Source: Mnemiopsis leidyi
Taxonomy: Eukaryota; Ctenophora; Tentaculata; Lobata; Bolinopsidae
Reading direction: 5' to 3'
Length of the DNA: 47,117 nucleotides
Assembly (NCBI GenBank): GCA_000226015.1
Contig: JH152939.1
Location: 46,765-93,881 of the forward strand
Under the pieces are notes generated by a model. It made no database searches, was not told the DNA's origin, and was given only the letters and a program-made list of their open reading frames with translations. Both the position numbers and the translations under genes were made by a program. Positions within the stretch are counted from its first letter, which is position 1; each line of letters begins with the position of its first letter. This document shows positions 23,894 through 36,759 of this stretch, one piece after another.

Positions 23894-25618
23894 ATAACCT
23901 TTAATAAGGGGAATTAACCTTCAATGGTGGAATAGATGTAGGACTAGGAGAAAGTTATTGAACTCAAAGGTGTTATCTTAAGCAGCTGGCGACAAAATTA
24001 CCATTCGGCGGAAAATGTGATCAGAGAATTATCAGAGACAGCTAATTTATCGAAAGTTCGCCATGATCCAATACAATAGTGGTGATCACTAATGATTGAG
24101 TTGATATAAACGACCTCAGCATAGAAAGTTTCAGTTCAACTATGCTATAAATTTTTATCAGAGTCTAAATTAATCAGAACTTATGAAAGCGATTTTTCCA
24201 ATTTGGAGATAAAGTGGGTTGCACCAAGGTCTTATAAAACGAAGGTGATGAACATGATCAAAATCACTCAAATTTAAGACAGTTTGCGCCTTTAATCTGC
24301 CAGAGAATCGTTGATGAATAATGGTTGATCTATTAAATGGGAGGAGTTCAAACCGAACCATATGAGTCCGTAACTCCGTAAGAGTAATACTGATATAAAA
24401 AATACTGTTATTAATGACGCAAGAAATTGTGCAGATGAACTAAGACATCAAAAATAATGGAAGCAATGTTACTCTGCTATTTGATTATGATTCCCATGTG
24501 AGATACACGTAAAAACCTTGACAAACTTTGACTTCCGATATAATCTATCTGAAACTGAGTAGCAGGAGCTACTGAGTGACTTACCTCGTATCATATATTA
24601 ACAAAATAATGGCATATTATCTCTGTTTCCCATGTATTCTATGCAATACAAAGTAGAATTTGATCCCTAGATCTATTTTGCCATGAATTTTAAATGTTTA
24701 TTAACTTGTGATTGTTTTACATTCCAATTCTGATTCTATGCGATTCGCTTTACTGAGTATTTCGCACAAAAGTAAGTTGATGTTCGACTGATTGAAATTT
24801 GAACGCGACCCGTGTATTTTTGATATGTGGGAACAACACAGTAATTATTAACGTAAGATAAGTTATAAATGAGCTGAAAAAAGTGGATGAAATTACTTGA
24901 AATTTGAAATCAAATGAATAATAACTAACTAAGTAACTACAGATAGTAATACTACGATTAATAAAGCTACTAATAGCTAAATAGCACTACTGTGATACTA
25001 ATAGGACTATAAATGTACATCGTATTACTACCTTCTATAGCATAGGTCTACTGAAAGTAATGATAGCATTTTTCAAAAACAAGAAATCAAACTATATATC
25101 TGAGACCTGTTTGGAGCTCTGGTTATAGATCAATGATCATGGGACAATGCTAATATGATTGGAATTATTATTGTTGTAGCAAAAGGACAAAATCCTTGTG
25201 GGTCTGTAAGATTGTTGAAACGGTAAATTGCAACTTGCTACGCTTCAAGATTCTGCCTTGCTCAAGTTGCAGCAATGCACAATTGTGAATTGGCAATTAC
25301 CGAAACCTAGATCGTCCAAAACGGTGCCATAATTAGGTTGCGAGTTCTGTAACAAATTTTGATGTTTGTATATCACTCCCACACTAAATCATTAACATTT
25401 CGCAGCAGTTAGCATAGGAGTTTCTGTAAGTATATTCCTGGCTCAGACGAAATTCTTGGTGGAAAGATCCTTATCAAGCTCGCACCTTCGTCCTATTTAA
25501 ATAATGTCTTTAATTATCAAATGATAAAAAGTATTTCATCACTGTCAGGTAAACACTGTCAGGTAAATCAACTTGCTCTGCTTGGGTTTCAACATTCCAC
25601 ACACTGTACAGGTACACT
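23894..25618. other. Convergent 3' flanks of GPCR-B and GPCR-C
   Basis: Genes B (+) and C (-) point toward each other across this 1.7-kb AT-rich spacer. A cryptically simple ACTAA/TACTA-rich stretch lies at about 24920-25020. I see no gene. Confidence 0.5.
25509..25514 (-). terminator. Possible polyadenylation signal ATTAAA of GPCR-C
   Basis: On the minus strand, ATTAAA lies about 105 nt downstream of the gene C stop codon. ATTAAA is the commonest variant of the animal poly(A) signal. This rests on position and motif only. Confidence 0.35.
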
Positions 25619-27238
25619 TTACAGTTTGGAATCGTTAACAATGAGGCGTCTGGGCGAAGAGTTCGGATCGTGTGTTTCTCTGAAAGTTGAGAGAACAATC
25701 GAGGTGTCCTGTCTGCTGATTGAGGGCAGGTTTGAGAAATCTTCTTTGGTGATGCTCTTGTTAGCGAGCACGCTGCTCATCATAGTCAAACTCGTTGTTC
25801 CTCGGGATAAAGCAGCTGAGGATTTTCTGTAGGCACCATGGACGGACTGCCTCAGGTAGGTCTTCATATTTTGGCCTCTTGCCAGAAATATGCACGGATT
25901 GATGCCGGAGTTGGCGATGCTGAGGCCGGTGGTAAGAGTGTACAGGATAAAGCAAGCCCAGCGCATGCCATCTACTTGCTCATGTTCGTCAAGTTCTTCG
26001 TCAACAAATCCCTCGATGATGCGATCAGCGATGGTGTGATTAGCTACAGCAGGTAGAGCACTCATAGTAATGGCAAGTCTAGGGGTGAAGCACACCAAGG
26101 TGGAGAAGGTCAGGATGAGGATCGTGATGGCTCCGTCCCTGCTTGACTTGGTGTTGTTGGAGGCCATGGAGCGGGAAAGTAGGAGGTTCCCAGCGGTGAT
26201 ACAAGAAGTGATGGTGATGGGGATTACCGGGATGTACATGGTGACAATCTCCATGATGGTCAAGTAAGCCCAGTGCTGTGTTTTGATTTGTTCCGCCTCC
26301 AGACTGCTGATAAACTCTGCTTGGCCTATCCGAGTGAAGGGGACACTGCTGTAGGACATGTCATTGCAAACGAAAACCGGGTAGAAGCAGAGGCCGAAGA
26401 GGAAGACTATGTAGACAAGGAGAGAGGAAAACACTATCCTTTTGTTGTGTCTTTTGAAGGGGAAGATTACGGAAATGCATCTACAGAAGCTCATCACCAT
26501 AAACAGGAACATGGAAAAACGGATCTGGGAAAAAGGATTCGTTAGATCGACACTAAAAAGTTATAAGATCATTAATATGGCAATTTCACAAAGAAATCAC
26601 GAAATGCCAAAAACTGGTTACTATATAAACGAAAAATTGAAGATAGTGCGAGAAAACCAAAACCATATAAGTATAACTAAAGCACAAAATTACAGTCCCT
26701 AGTCACCCTACCCTAAATTACTCAACCTCGATATTAGAGAGTGCGGATATGACGCTAAAGATGATGAATTGATGGCTAGTGAAATTGTAGAAGTTCACTG
26801 CCTGAACGTTCAGCAGCATCTGTATAGGACCCAGAGTCAGGACCGTGGCCAAATCCACCACACAAAGGGCCATGAAGAGGATTGTAGTGATGTCTTTCCT
26901 CTGCTTTTTGACGAAGAATACCAATCCGAAAGTGTTGGCGAAGATTCCGATCATCGTAAAGATGAAGTTCACGATAAGAAGGATGTACTGAAAATAATAT
27001 TCCTCATTCTCGGTTGTACATAAAGACAATTGAGAAATCAGTAACAGCTGCTGTTTATTGATGTAACAGTAAACTGAAATTGTGAAATTCTTTCTTCCAG
27101 GATGAAGAAAATTATGCATCAAACCTCTTGCCATCCACTGAGCCAAGCATCTATGGCTTCCTTAGGAATATCTCCCACCAACCCTCCACAAGTCATGTTG
27201 AATTCACCAGAATCATCCAAGGATTCTCCAGCACTCAT
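25619..27238 (-). CDS. Rhodopsin-like GPCR, gene C (3 exons, 426 residues)
   Basis: Exon 1 is 27125-27238 (ATG, 38 codons, sequon NMT), exon 2 is 26727-26987 (87 codons), and exon 3 is 25619-26524 (301 codons plus stop). Both introns are phase 0 with GT-AG ends, and the acceptors TATTTTCAG and TTTTTCCCAG are strong. TM1 carries GIFANTFGLVFF, with Asn at the usual position; TM2 carries CVVDLATVL, with the conserved Asp. The end of TM3 reads SFCRCISVIFPFKRH, so DRY is CRC with Arg kept. The ECL2 region has FVCND. TM6 has LVCFTPRLA, and TM7 has SGINPCIFLARG, an NPxxF variant. The third intracellular loop is short (about 25 residues) and the tail is about 90 residues, Ser/Thr-rich. No cysteine is seen just before TM3. 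The sequence is unlike genes A and B. Ligand is unknown. Confidence 0.88.
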
Positions 27239-30200
27239 GCTCTTATTGCACGAATTTCGGCTTAGAAAGTTCAAATGAGCTCATCAAACAAGAAGTAATC
27301 GTGGTTTCTAATCTCAATGAATGTCAATATAATATTCCGTTAATCATAATCATACTATATTATGGGGTAAAACGCAAGACAAACACTTATAAGCAACTCA
27401 GGAGAAAATTCGGAATATTGTGTGCAAGTATTGATCTGTTTCAAGCAAACGGCAAAAAAGTTAGGACTAAAGTTACTATTTTAAGAAAGTGATTATCTAC
27501 TTTCACATTTCATGGATAGCTAAATTACAATAATTCATCATCAAAGTTGGCGGCAATAGCAACAAGACAGTAGCAAGTAAAAATCGTAGAAAAATCTCCA
27601 GTTATTGAGTGAAGAAAATTAACCTTCGTCGACCAATGACTCAATGACTGATCAGACTATTGATTAAAGCTTAACATGGGTAAGAGGAACAATTGATATT
27701 CAGCAGCGAGATATGCTTTGGATTCTCCTGATGTTAAACTGGCAATAAACCAGCGTCTTTACAGAATAAAACTGAAAATGTAGGGCAGTCATTTGTCCAG
27801 TGAATTAACGGAGTCTTATAAGAATCGCTACGTGAAATTAGATCGTAAACAGGAGGCGCCATTGGCAATGACTGTGGATATTGCGTTAAAACGGAGTTAA
27901 AAAGTGGAAATGAAATAACATTTTGATTAAGAGTTCAAATGAAACGACAAAGGTTCGCAATTCAATAAAACCTACTTTAAACAAATATCATATTACTATT
28001 TTTGGTGACAGTTTGCGAAATAAAAACTGTGATCATAGACTAGATAGAACTAATTGTTATGATAACTGTTATTCCAAGTATTTTGTAAGGAGTAGGACAG
28101 TATTAATAAAACTTCCAAACAGAGAGATCTCTAGATCCTGCAGGTTGATTTCCCGTCAACTCGTTTTCATAACCATGACAACGTCACTATAGATTAGGGA
28201 GTTATAACCCCATGCAGCTGTATTAACTGTGTGGAAGTTAATTTCACCTTTAATCACAAGATCAGGAGCAACTTGAAACTACTCAAGCTCTCCATGTAGC
28301 AGCACCATGTATTGCTCAGTAACCCTGCAATTGCAGGACCTGCGCCATCAACGCAGTAAACACTAAACAGGGGTTATACTGTCAAATCAATGAAATTGAA
28401 CAACTCTTCTGCGACATGCAGGCCGAGCGGAACGGCATAACTACGAAAATGATTGGCAACGCTGATTGAAGTGGGGCAACAAGGGAGTTCGGCCAAGGGA
28501 GGGAACCACGGTCCATCCGTGATATTCAAATATTCAATCTATATCATAGCGGGCAAACTGCTGGGCTGTTCTCTGTCTTACCTTAGATATGCCAAGATGA
28601 TGTATAAAGATTAATGTAATCTAGCAAAATATCCAATCGGCTGATTATGCAGGGCAAACCGATTGAGTGGGTTTCATTATGCTGAAACTGGCTCATTATC
28701 GCCATCTGTTATAATAAGCTCCCCGAGAGACTCCAATTTCACATGTCATACTAAAAAGTTAAAACAAAAAGCTACTATCAATGGAATATCGATAACAACC
28801 CGATACCAATCAGTGAACACTTCTGAGAGTCGAACTTGCTCGAAATGAGGGCCTGAAAAAGGTCCCCTCCCCACTTGAAACCAATATCATAAATATGTGG
28901 CATTAACAAACTCATTATAAGAAGACTTTTGCAACATCAATATCACGAAAAATATTTACAGAAACCCCAACCTTAGGTGCAACAAGACCGTCTTTGAAGC
29001 CACTTTTACAATGTAATTGTAGCGTTACATAATCCTCTCTTATGTAGCGTTTAAATGAAGGAGGATCATCGATCAAGGACCAAAGAAGATGAATCGAAAT
29101 TCGCTCGCCTTTTTACAGCCGCATTTATACAGTATAAGCTTGTAAAGATGAGCGACCATAATTTTTATTCATCAGTCCATTCTGTAAATACCACGTCCAT
29201 TCTTCTTATATCAGTCCTTTTTGTTTTTGGATGAAACTGATAACAAAGACGCATGTTTTCACACAATTTTTTACGATGGGATAATCTGGCAGTAAAACCG
29301 ATCCTGATACACCTACTGCTCAACCGCAAGACGACAAAAAGCCAGTTTGACAATGGAGCCGTGTTCAGCCGTGGGAAACCAAAAAATATATAAACGATCC
29401 TGCGAAGATCGGACTAGTTTGGCCGAAACATTGATTTCGTCCTGGCTAGATTGCGTAAAGTCCAATCAGACATGTACCAATATGACACTGATTGCAGTTC
29501 AATTTGTCACTGTAAATTCTGTTACCAATTTGGAAATCAGATATTGTAAACACTAAACACTGATGAAGATAGGGGTGTACAACAAGCAATAAACATCGAA
29601 TTGAAATTACGTTAAGAATGTCAAAATTAATTAGGGAGGTCAAACGATTTCGAAGAGGAAAGAAATAAACAAACTAATGAGGATAGTAAATCCTGTTTAC
29701 TAATCAAAGCTCAAATACGAGTCATGATCATGAATTCATGAGGATTTAATTCTAAGGTTTAGCCCCATGCAATGTTTAAAAACTAATTTGCCAAAAACCT
29801 CCAAGGATCCTGGGTGAAATGACGTGTGCTCAAAGTTTAAGCGCCTTTCGCCTTTCGTTTGACATTTCAAATGTCCGCCATGGAAACGTGACCGAAAAAC
29901 GGCCCTAAATCAGTTGAACTTCCATAAGGAGTTTATAGAGATTAAGTTTTACTTCGTCTATAATATCGAGTATAGACCTGACCTCCTGACCTCCCAATTC
30001 GGACTTCTAAAAGACAACCTAAATGACCAGGACTTATAGTTAGCAACTCCCAGTCAACTTTTAGTGAGACAGAGCATGCTGTAGAGCTGCCGTTCTACTT
30101 AGAGGCAAAGTAGCTCAATTTGAAGCCGTATAAGCAGAAAGTAAATTTTTTCCTCAGTAACAGTTCCGATCACAAGACAAAAAATAGGTTGTTACAGTTG

Positions 30201-31910
30201 GATTAGTTCGATTAGTCTGTTTAATATTTGCAATATTTGAGTGTCCTACTCCTGATGACGGATATATATTGATGACGGAAATATACTGATGAATTTCAAT
30301 TAAAACTTATATCTATAATTCAAGTAAAGAAGAGAATAACAAAACAATGTTGAACCCAGCATCTAACACTTACGTACATATTATCGACATCAAGCTATAG
30401 GACACAAGCTACAGGCATATTTATATTTTATATCCATATAATATCAGCTTGCATCGAAATCTAATAAAATCAAACTTAAAGTTCGTGATTTTGAAGGCAC
30501 TCTGTATAACATCATGAAAAGAAACTCGAACTTTAACCTGGCGGTGAGGTGTCTAGCCGCCAAGACCAGTGTCAACCTGGCAATCCTAGGTCGGAGACTT
30601 TCACCACTGGTCATTACCCTACCCAATTATTGGAAACCTGGACTGCGCCAAAGGAAAGCGGACGGACTTCAACAACAAAGGCTACTGTTGGACCACACAC
30701 AACATAGCACAGGTACTGCCCCCCACAATTAACGAAGTTCAACAACCAGAAATGGAGCTCCCTGAAAGTGATGCATCAACCTTGACTCGATGGAGCGGTC
30801 CCAAGGGAGCACTACCTCGCTGGAGCACCACCGCTCAATGATCTTTACCTTAATTGCACTCAGGGCACCCTTTAACGAGGTTACGAGGTGCTAGTGCGTT
30901 AAGTTTGTGTCCTCAGCCGTTAATTTGCCGTCAAGTCCATTAATTGAGATCAAAGGCGAACCAACCAGTTTCCGTTTAACGTACGGCGGAACGTTTCTTA
31001 CCTTAACATGTCAAGTACAATCAACGAGATAATGGAGCTTGATGACGGACGATAGACAGCCGGACAAAGAACTCCTAATAAAACAAAAGTAAAAAAAATT
31101 TAGATTTTCATGCTCGAGAAAATCTTTTCATCGGACTTAAGATCCTGCTGTACTCCATTGTTCTGTCCAGATGCTCAGGTCATACTGAACGAATTATATT
31201 TGTGACGGCAAAGCGTTATAGTGGCAGCATGAGGAGCCACATAGACAAGATCCTAAGTCCGTAAAGGCACACATCACGTACAATTCACCTTGGACTGACT
31301 GAGACTCATGATCAAAGCAGGTAGAAATGGGTGCCGGAGCACTGAAACGTAGTAAACTGGGATGTTTCAGGTCTTGTTTTGTCGAGTTGGAGACATTTTG
31401 CCGGCGTTGATTTAGTTAGCGGTCATGTTCAGTTACCCCGAATAACAGATGTGATTTCTATCACATGATCAATTCGTGACACCGATGTGAGTGGATTAAG
31501 TGCAGAAAACTGAAAAATGAGGGCTTATTATTGAACTTAATGACTTGAAAGCTTCTTTGAACTTTTGAAGTCTTTGAAAGATTTTTGTTGATCAAATCAC
31601 ATTTGACCCTAGTCAGAGAGCATGCTCATTTGACCGTAGTCCAACAGTAATGGAGCAACTGTGACTGTGACCATGACAGAAACTAATAATTAACCTTATG
31701 GGAAAAATACTGCAACTTAGCATGACAACTAATCCAGCGGAACTGGCCGTTCATTAGATGAAATAAGACTATTTGAGAGCTACATGGAATAGCCTGTGAA
31801 ATGAAGGTCTTTATAAGCACAGGTGGTGATACAATTAATACTAAGCAGTCAAGCGCGATAATCACACATTGACAAAGGCCCTATAATGAACAACTACTCG
31901 TCCGCCCTTT
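27239..31910. other. Upstream of GPCR-C and gene-poor region
   Basis: The first few hundred bases should contain the gene C promoter, but no TATA box or defined element can be assigned. The rest holds only ORFs below 90 codons. A 67-codon frame at 29353-29556 with five cysteines and a 72-codon frame at 30514-30732 were considered and not accepted. Confidence 0.4.
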
Positions 31911-31939
31911 ATCATCATCATCATCATCATCATCATCAT
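31911..31939. repeat. Microsatellite (ATC)n
   Basis: Nine uninterrupted ATC/TCA triplets. They are not in a supported coding frame. Confidence 0.95.
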
Positions 31940-32432
31940 GGTTTGTCTCTTGAAAGTCTGCTGGTGTCACCTTTCTAAACACTTATTCTTCTTAACAATT
32001 AAAGATTAATCTAACTGTTTCCATGGCAGATTCAGCCTATTTTCAAGAGGGCTTGCCCGAGCTAGAGAGACGACCAGAGAGAAAAATTGGGCAAACAGCA
32101 TTCATGTTTCTGTGAGTTAGACCATAGGCAACTAAAGATTAAAGAACAGCTATGATTACGACATTTAGATAACATTTACAACAAGATAGTCATAGAGGAT
32201 AATATTCGGAATATGTTATAAGGAGAACAACAGTCGAGTTCAAAGAGTACTACAGCATTTGAAGGGAACAATAGCGTTAACATCCGGTACAAATGAATTG
32301 TATAATAAACTGTATAAATGTGGTTTCAAGTGGGGAGGTGACCTTTTTCAGGCCCTCATTTCGTGCAAGCTTGACTTCCAGAGGTATGCACTGATTGTTA
32401 ACGGGTGTGTTATGTTGTGGGTGGGCCGAAGG

Positions 32433-32589
32433 ATCAACCGAGCTACATAATGTGCACGGAGCAAATATTTGAACGGACATCATATCCGACTCGGCACGGT
32501 GCCGGTCCATGAATTTTCTGAATTGACCATCAGTGGAAATCGTGTCCTTTCAAATATTTGCTCCCTACACATCATGTAGCTCGGTTGAT
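32433..32589. repeat. Hairpin element, about 47-bp arms
   Basis: The arm at 32433-32479 (ATCAACCGAGCTACATAATG onward, including GAGCAAATATTTGAA) pairs with 32543-32589 (TTCAAATATTTGCTCC ... TGTAGCTCGGTTGAT). The loop is about 63 nt and contains a smaller GC-rich palindrome, GGCACGGTGCC. It is probably a foldback MITE. No coding potential was seen. Confidence 0.8.
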
Positions 32590-34171
32590 AAACTGTATAT
32601 AAGGTAGACTTCAAATTTTATGTATCTTAAGTTCGCCTACCTTTTTCTATTGTTTTAAGTGTATTGAGTTAAATGGAATGTAAGCATTTTATGATAGAAT
32701 ATGATAAAACTTACAATATGCATGCCTTTTGATCTTGATCTGGTTTATCTAATAGAACAACCACGAAGTTGTAGAAAATATCACTACTTCAATTATAAAA
32801 CACGCTTCATGTAAGATTGTTAATAACCACAATTATACGACAAGAATTACCAAGGAGGGCGAATAATCAAAAGATAGTATTCACTACAGGCGCACTAGTT
32901 TGATTAAACATTTAAATGGTAATGTTCCCGCCTATTTAAGCCAAGTTGACGCTGCGTGGTAATTTGCCGACTCAGAAGATTAGTGCAAGTAAACGAATAA
33001 GCGAGTAGGGCAGATAATAACGCAACATTAATAACGTTAGGAAGATGGCTGAGATTGAAAGTTTAATGACCTTTGATTTTATTCGACAGCAACAAGGGTG
33101 AGGACAAACATTTGCACAGCACAAAATAAGTCTTACCTTAAACTATTGTTATTCGAATTTTGCTTTATTCCCTGCGGCTGTATTGGGACTGACCTACACG
33201 ATTTCATTCTATCTAATCCGCATTTAAAACAAGTTTGATTGATCATCAGATAGATGATATTAACCCCTTTAATTATGATTCCAGAACAAAGTAGACCAGC
33301 AACATTTTCCCGGCCAAATAGATCAAGCTGTAGACATCTAACCGGTGAACTACAATGCACATGTATAACCGGGCGAGCTGTACTAATACTGTAACTAACA
33401 AGATTACAATGCTCGGAGTTACGTATTCTGACACGTGCTCTAGTGTGGCTCGTCTGGTCGTGTCTCCAGGTAAATAGGTCGTAGTAAGGGGTCTTTCATC
33501 AAAACTTTATTATAATTACTGCCATCCTTCCACGTACAACATCACTCGGACACTCGGTTTTGATATGGATCCTTCACCAAAAACTACTAGAGGATCCCTT
33601 GAAAACGTGCTTCCTAATTTCACGCTAGGAGTTCCTCAGTTGCATTCTGGTGAACGGATGCTGCGGCGGATCTGCTTCCCATCAAAAAAGAGAAACAGGA
33701 GAAAGATTGACTTCCTCAAAAAGTTAACATTGTGTGTAAATTATTACTCAACTGTCTAGATCTAAATCTAAGTATCACTAGTTTTATCTTTCCTCGTATG
33801 ACAATTATGTAAAGTAGATCAAGATGTGACAACAGGTCCTGAAGTACAGGAGATGGACCAGTTGTTCCTAGTTTCCAGCGGTACAAAGCTACCTTGAAAA
33901 TGATTTTCTCGATCTATGGAGAACATTTAAAGATGATCGACAAGTGGGAAAGCAAAATCAAATCGAAAATAGAAACGTAGATGTGTTAAAGCGGGATGAT
34001 CAAGAATCATGGATTTTTTATGCCTTGTAAAAATTTCGCACTTAAAAAATATACGAAGGAATGTAGAGCATGTAATACGTCAATTCAAGACAAATAATTG
34101 GGTAATATTACATATAGTGCCCAGTTTAATAATTTGATTAACTACTATTGAATAAATAATTTGAGCCTTGC
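32590..34171. other. No supported gene
   Basis: A 64-codon ATG-initiated frame at 33565-33759 and a 75-codon minus frame at 33133-33360 are present, without domains or a splice context. Nothing else is seen. Confidence 0.4.
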
Positions 34172-34323
34172 GGATACTCTGTATCAACCGATGACAAGTA
34201 CAAGTATTTTACAGATGGGTTTATGCATTACAAGAGGAGATTACTAACTTTACCCACCTCCTTGTACTGTATATATTGTGATCAGCATGAGTTTACTCAA
34301 AGTTGTGTGTATAACTCGCTTCA
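34172..34323 (+). repeat. Dispersed repeat, copy 3 of 3
   Basis: It is in the same orientation as the copy at 4208-4360, with blocks GATACTCTGTATCAA, CCCACCTCCTTGTACTGTAT and GAGTTTACTCAAAGTTG conserved. The inverted copy lies at 16261-16390. Its class is unknown. Confidence 0.8.
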
Positions 34324-34910
34324 GTCAGAATTTATATAAATCATACCTGCATATGCTCTAGCAAGGCACCGATAATAAAATAATTCCCGAATTTTTCGAA
34401 AAAGGCTCAAAAAGTGAGAGTCTTCAGTCAGTTGGTGACGTTTCGGCCCAAACCTTTAATTGTCATAGACAAACGTAAAACTTGCCATTACATGATCCTG
34501 TAGCTTACTTTAAATACTTTAAATACTTCGTTACAAGTTGGTAAAGAAAAATAAAAATATAGCAGGAAAGGGTTTAAAATAGGAAAATTTGTAAAATCGG
34601 ACTTCAGACAGTAAATCTCAGACTTATTGGTGTAAATAGTCAACGTCGCGTGCTCCACCTGCACAATTATAAGGTTTTAGTTGTGAAATTTTTGGTTCCT
34701 TTCAATTTCCCGCATGAACTGATTCACATGAATTAATGGATGAATGATAACAGATTAATTTGATTGATCGGTAGGCCAATGTGACTGTGTCAAGTAAGCC
34801 GGAATTTTACCAAACCTACTACCCACATTGCGGGGAACTAAGAAAATCAAGCATTAACAAAATATTTTCACGAACAATCGTCAACCTCCTGGTCCCTGGC
34901 GTCTTCTGAG

Positions 34911-35135
34911 ATGCCAAAAATGTTGATCTTGTCACCTTTTATACTTTTACTCTCGAGTTTGTACGCTATAACTGAGTGCTCGGCATCAAAGTTGTCATTT
35001 CTAAACATTCTATTTTATAGGTATCCTAGACTTGCAGCTGGATCTTATTTGAGATTAAACTTGTCGTTCACAGTTCAAACCATGAAAAACTTTACATTAT
35101 TCACTGACAAAAACACTACAGAAACTGAGCAATAG
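34911..35135 (+). CDS. Small secreted-protein candidate (74 residues)
   Basis: The frame starts at a true ATG. Residues 1-25 form a good signal-peptide profile: a basic residue, then LILSPFILLLSSLYA, with a plausible cleavage after ECSA. The remainder has three N-glycosylation sequons (NLS, NFT, NTT) and no further cysteine. There is no dibasic, amidation-type site typical of neuropeptide precursors. An acceptor-like TTCTATTTTATAG in the middle could mean it is spliced. No homologue is recognised, and it may be a chance ORF. Confidence 0.25.
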   Translation: MPKMLILSPFILLLSSLYAITECSASKLSFLNILFYRYPRLAAGSYLRLNLSFTVQTMKNFTLFTDKNTTETEQ

Positions 35136-36245
35136 CGTTGTTTCATGTTTAAGTAATAGAATGACAACTAAATGCAACCCTTTAAATGATAGTTTGTGTT
35201 ATTAAATAAGGTGGTTCTAAAGCAACTTTGCGTTCTTCACTCATGCATTTCACTGTTACTTCAAACCACATGATTACCACCCGGTCCTTTGCCCAATAAA
35301 ATAAGTTCATTGTATGAAAGAAATATGGGAGGTTTTTAAGTAGATGGTGGTTTGATTTAACTTCAAACTGTCACGCTTAACATGACGGCAATACCAAACG
35401 TCTTAATGTATGAAACGAAGTAAGTTTTGTCTAAAAACGAACTTTATATTAGATATTGAAAGTGCAATATCGGAGTCAAGTCATGCGTAAATCTATTGCT
35501 TTACAAAGCTACAACAGCAAGTTCGATATTTAATGAAACATTCGACTAAGATGTGAAACATCTGTAAAATTGCTGGAGAAAATCGTAAACTTCGAGTCAG
35601 TGGTCATCGCTCCTCACTAAAAATATAAGAATATGGTCAACAATGTGTGCTTATTATGGCTAAGATTCTGTCCTTTAGCGTTTTAGATATATCCTTTATA
35701 AATATCATTTTACTTTGACCAGCCTTGTCTCGGCTAACAGTAAAGCAAAGAGACGTATGCAAGCTGCACTGAGCTGTGAATAGTCGAACCGGAATACGTC
35801 TTAAAATACGGCGAAATCTTTGAAGACGGATTGGACTAATTGCTTAGGTTCCGTTCAAAGCGGTCTATTTTGAATTTTCTCTGGCATGAAGACCTGCAGA
35901 AAAAATTGGAGGACTCTGGACACTGGGATATGCAGGAAAGGAAAATTTACTATATCTTTATATGTCTATTCTACTTTGAAATGTTCAAGTAAAGTTCTAT
36001 TGTACTATGCAGTTCTAGTGTTACAGAAATCTTACGTAACCAGAAATCTTACATAACCTGCGATTATCTAAAATGTCTGACGTCATTTAGCATCGTGACT
36101 GGAATGAAAGCTGATGAATTACTGGTACTGAGTGGATCTAAAACTGAAGTGAGATCATCATAATCATGATGCTGATATCATGCTATTATCATGATGATAA
36201 TATACGTGGATCACTAATATACGTAGTCAGTAGGTGGGTGTTCTT

Positions 36246-36285
36246 ACCAGCACACATCTCACTGTTCTATGAGATGTGTGCTGGT
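36246..36285. repeat. Perfect 16-bp stem hairpin
   Basis: ACCAGCACACATCTCA (36246-36261) is followed by an 8-nt loop and its exact reverse complement (36270-36285). It is short and isolated. It could be a structured RNA element, but no flanking transcript is known. Confidence 0.85.
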
Positions 36286-36720
36286 GAAATTGGAATTGCT
36301 CACTACGATAATAACCGTGACATTTCGATAATGACGGCTGGTTATGTTTCTTCTCTTGACATCTACTCGATTCTACTTTTCATCATAAAACAACAGAAAC
36401 ACACATCACAAGAGGTCTTGAGTGAGCGAAAGGGCGGCTCAACGATTTTATGACGACTGCATTGAAAAAAATAACTGTATGTCAAATTAAGAATTTTTAG
36501 AAGAATTGACGGAGGCATGTTTATCTGCTATGAAAATATAGAATGCAAATATTTCACAAAAATATTGTTTATTAAAAAATACATGTCATACCCAAGCATT
36601 AACACTTATCAAAATTGACAACAAAACGCAAGTAAATGATTCCCCAAGGTACCACGATCTACTTAATAGTTAATTATGTACTTGATAATGTTTATGGCCG
36701 ATTTCCGGCATACTTTTATA

Positions 36721-36757
36721 CCGAAAATACTTAACACCGAAAATACTTAACACCGCT
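36721..36757. repeat. Direct duplication of a 17-bp unit
   Basis: The block ACCGAAAATACTTAAC occurs twice in tandem and then begins a third time (ACCG), just upstream of the AT-rich frame at 36760. Confidence 0.8.
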
Positions 36758-36759
36758 AA

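Noticed and set aside
25521..26545. Several plus-strand ORFs of 60-100 codons
   Set aside because: They are antisense shadows of GPCR-C exon 3.
29353..29556. 67-codon ATG frame with five cysteines and two sequons (NQT, NMT)
   Set aside because: There is no signal peptide, no splice context and no recognised domain; the length is within what chance gives in 47 kb.
30514..30732. 72-codon ATG frame on +, with a donor-like GTGAGGT early in it
   Set aside because: No homologue or matching acceptor was found, and the opposite strand is equally open.
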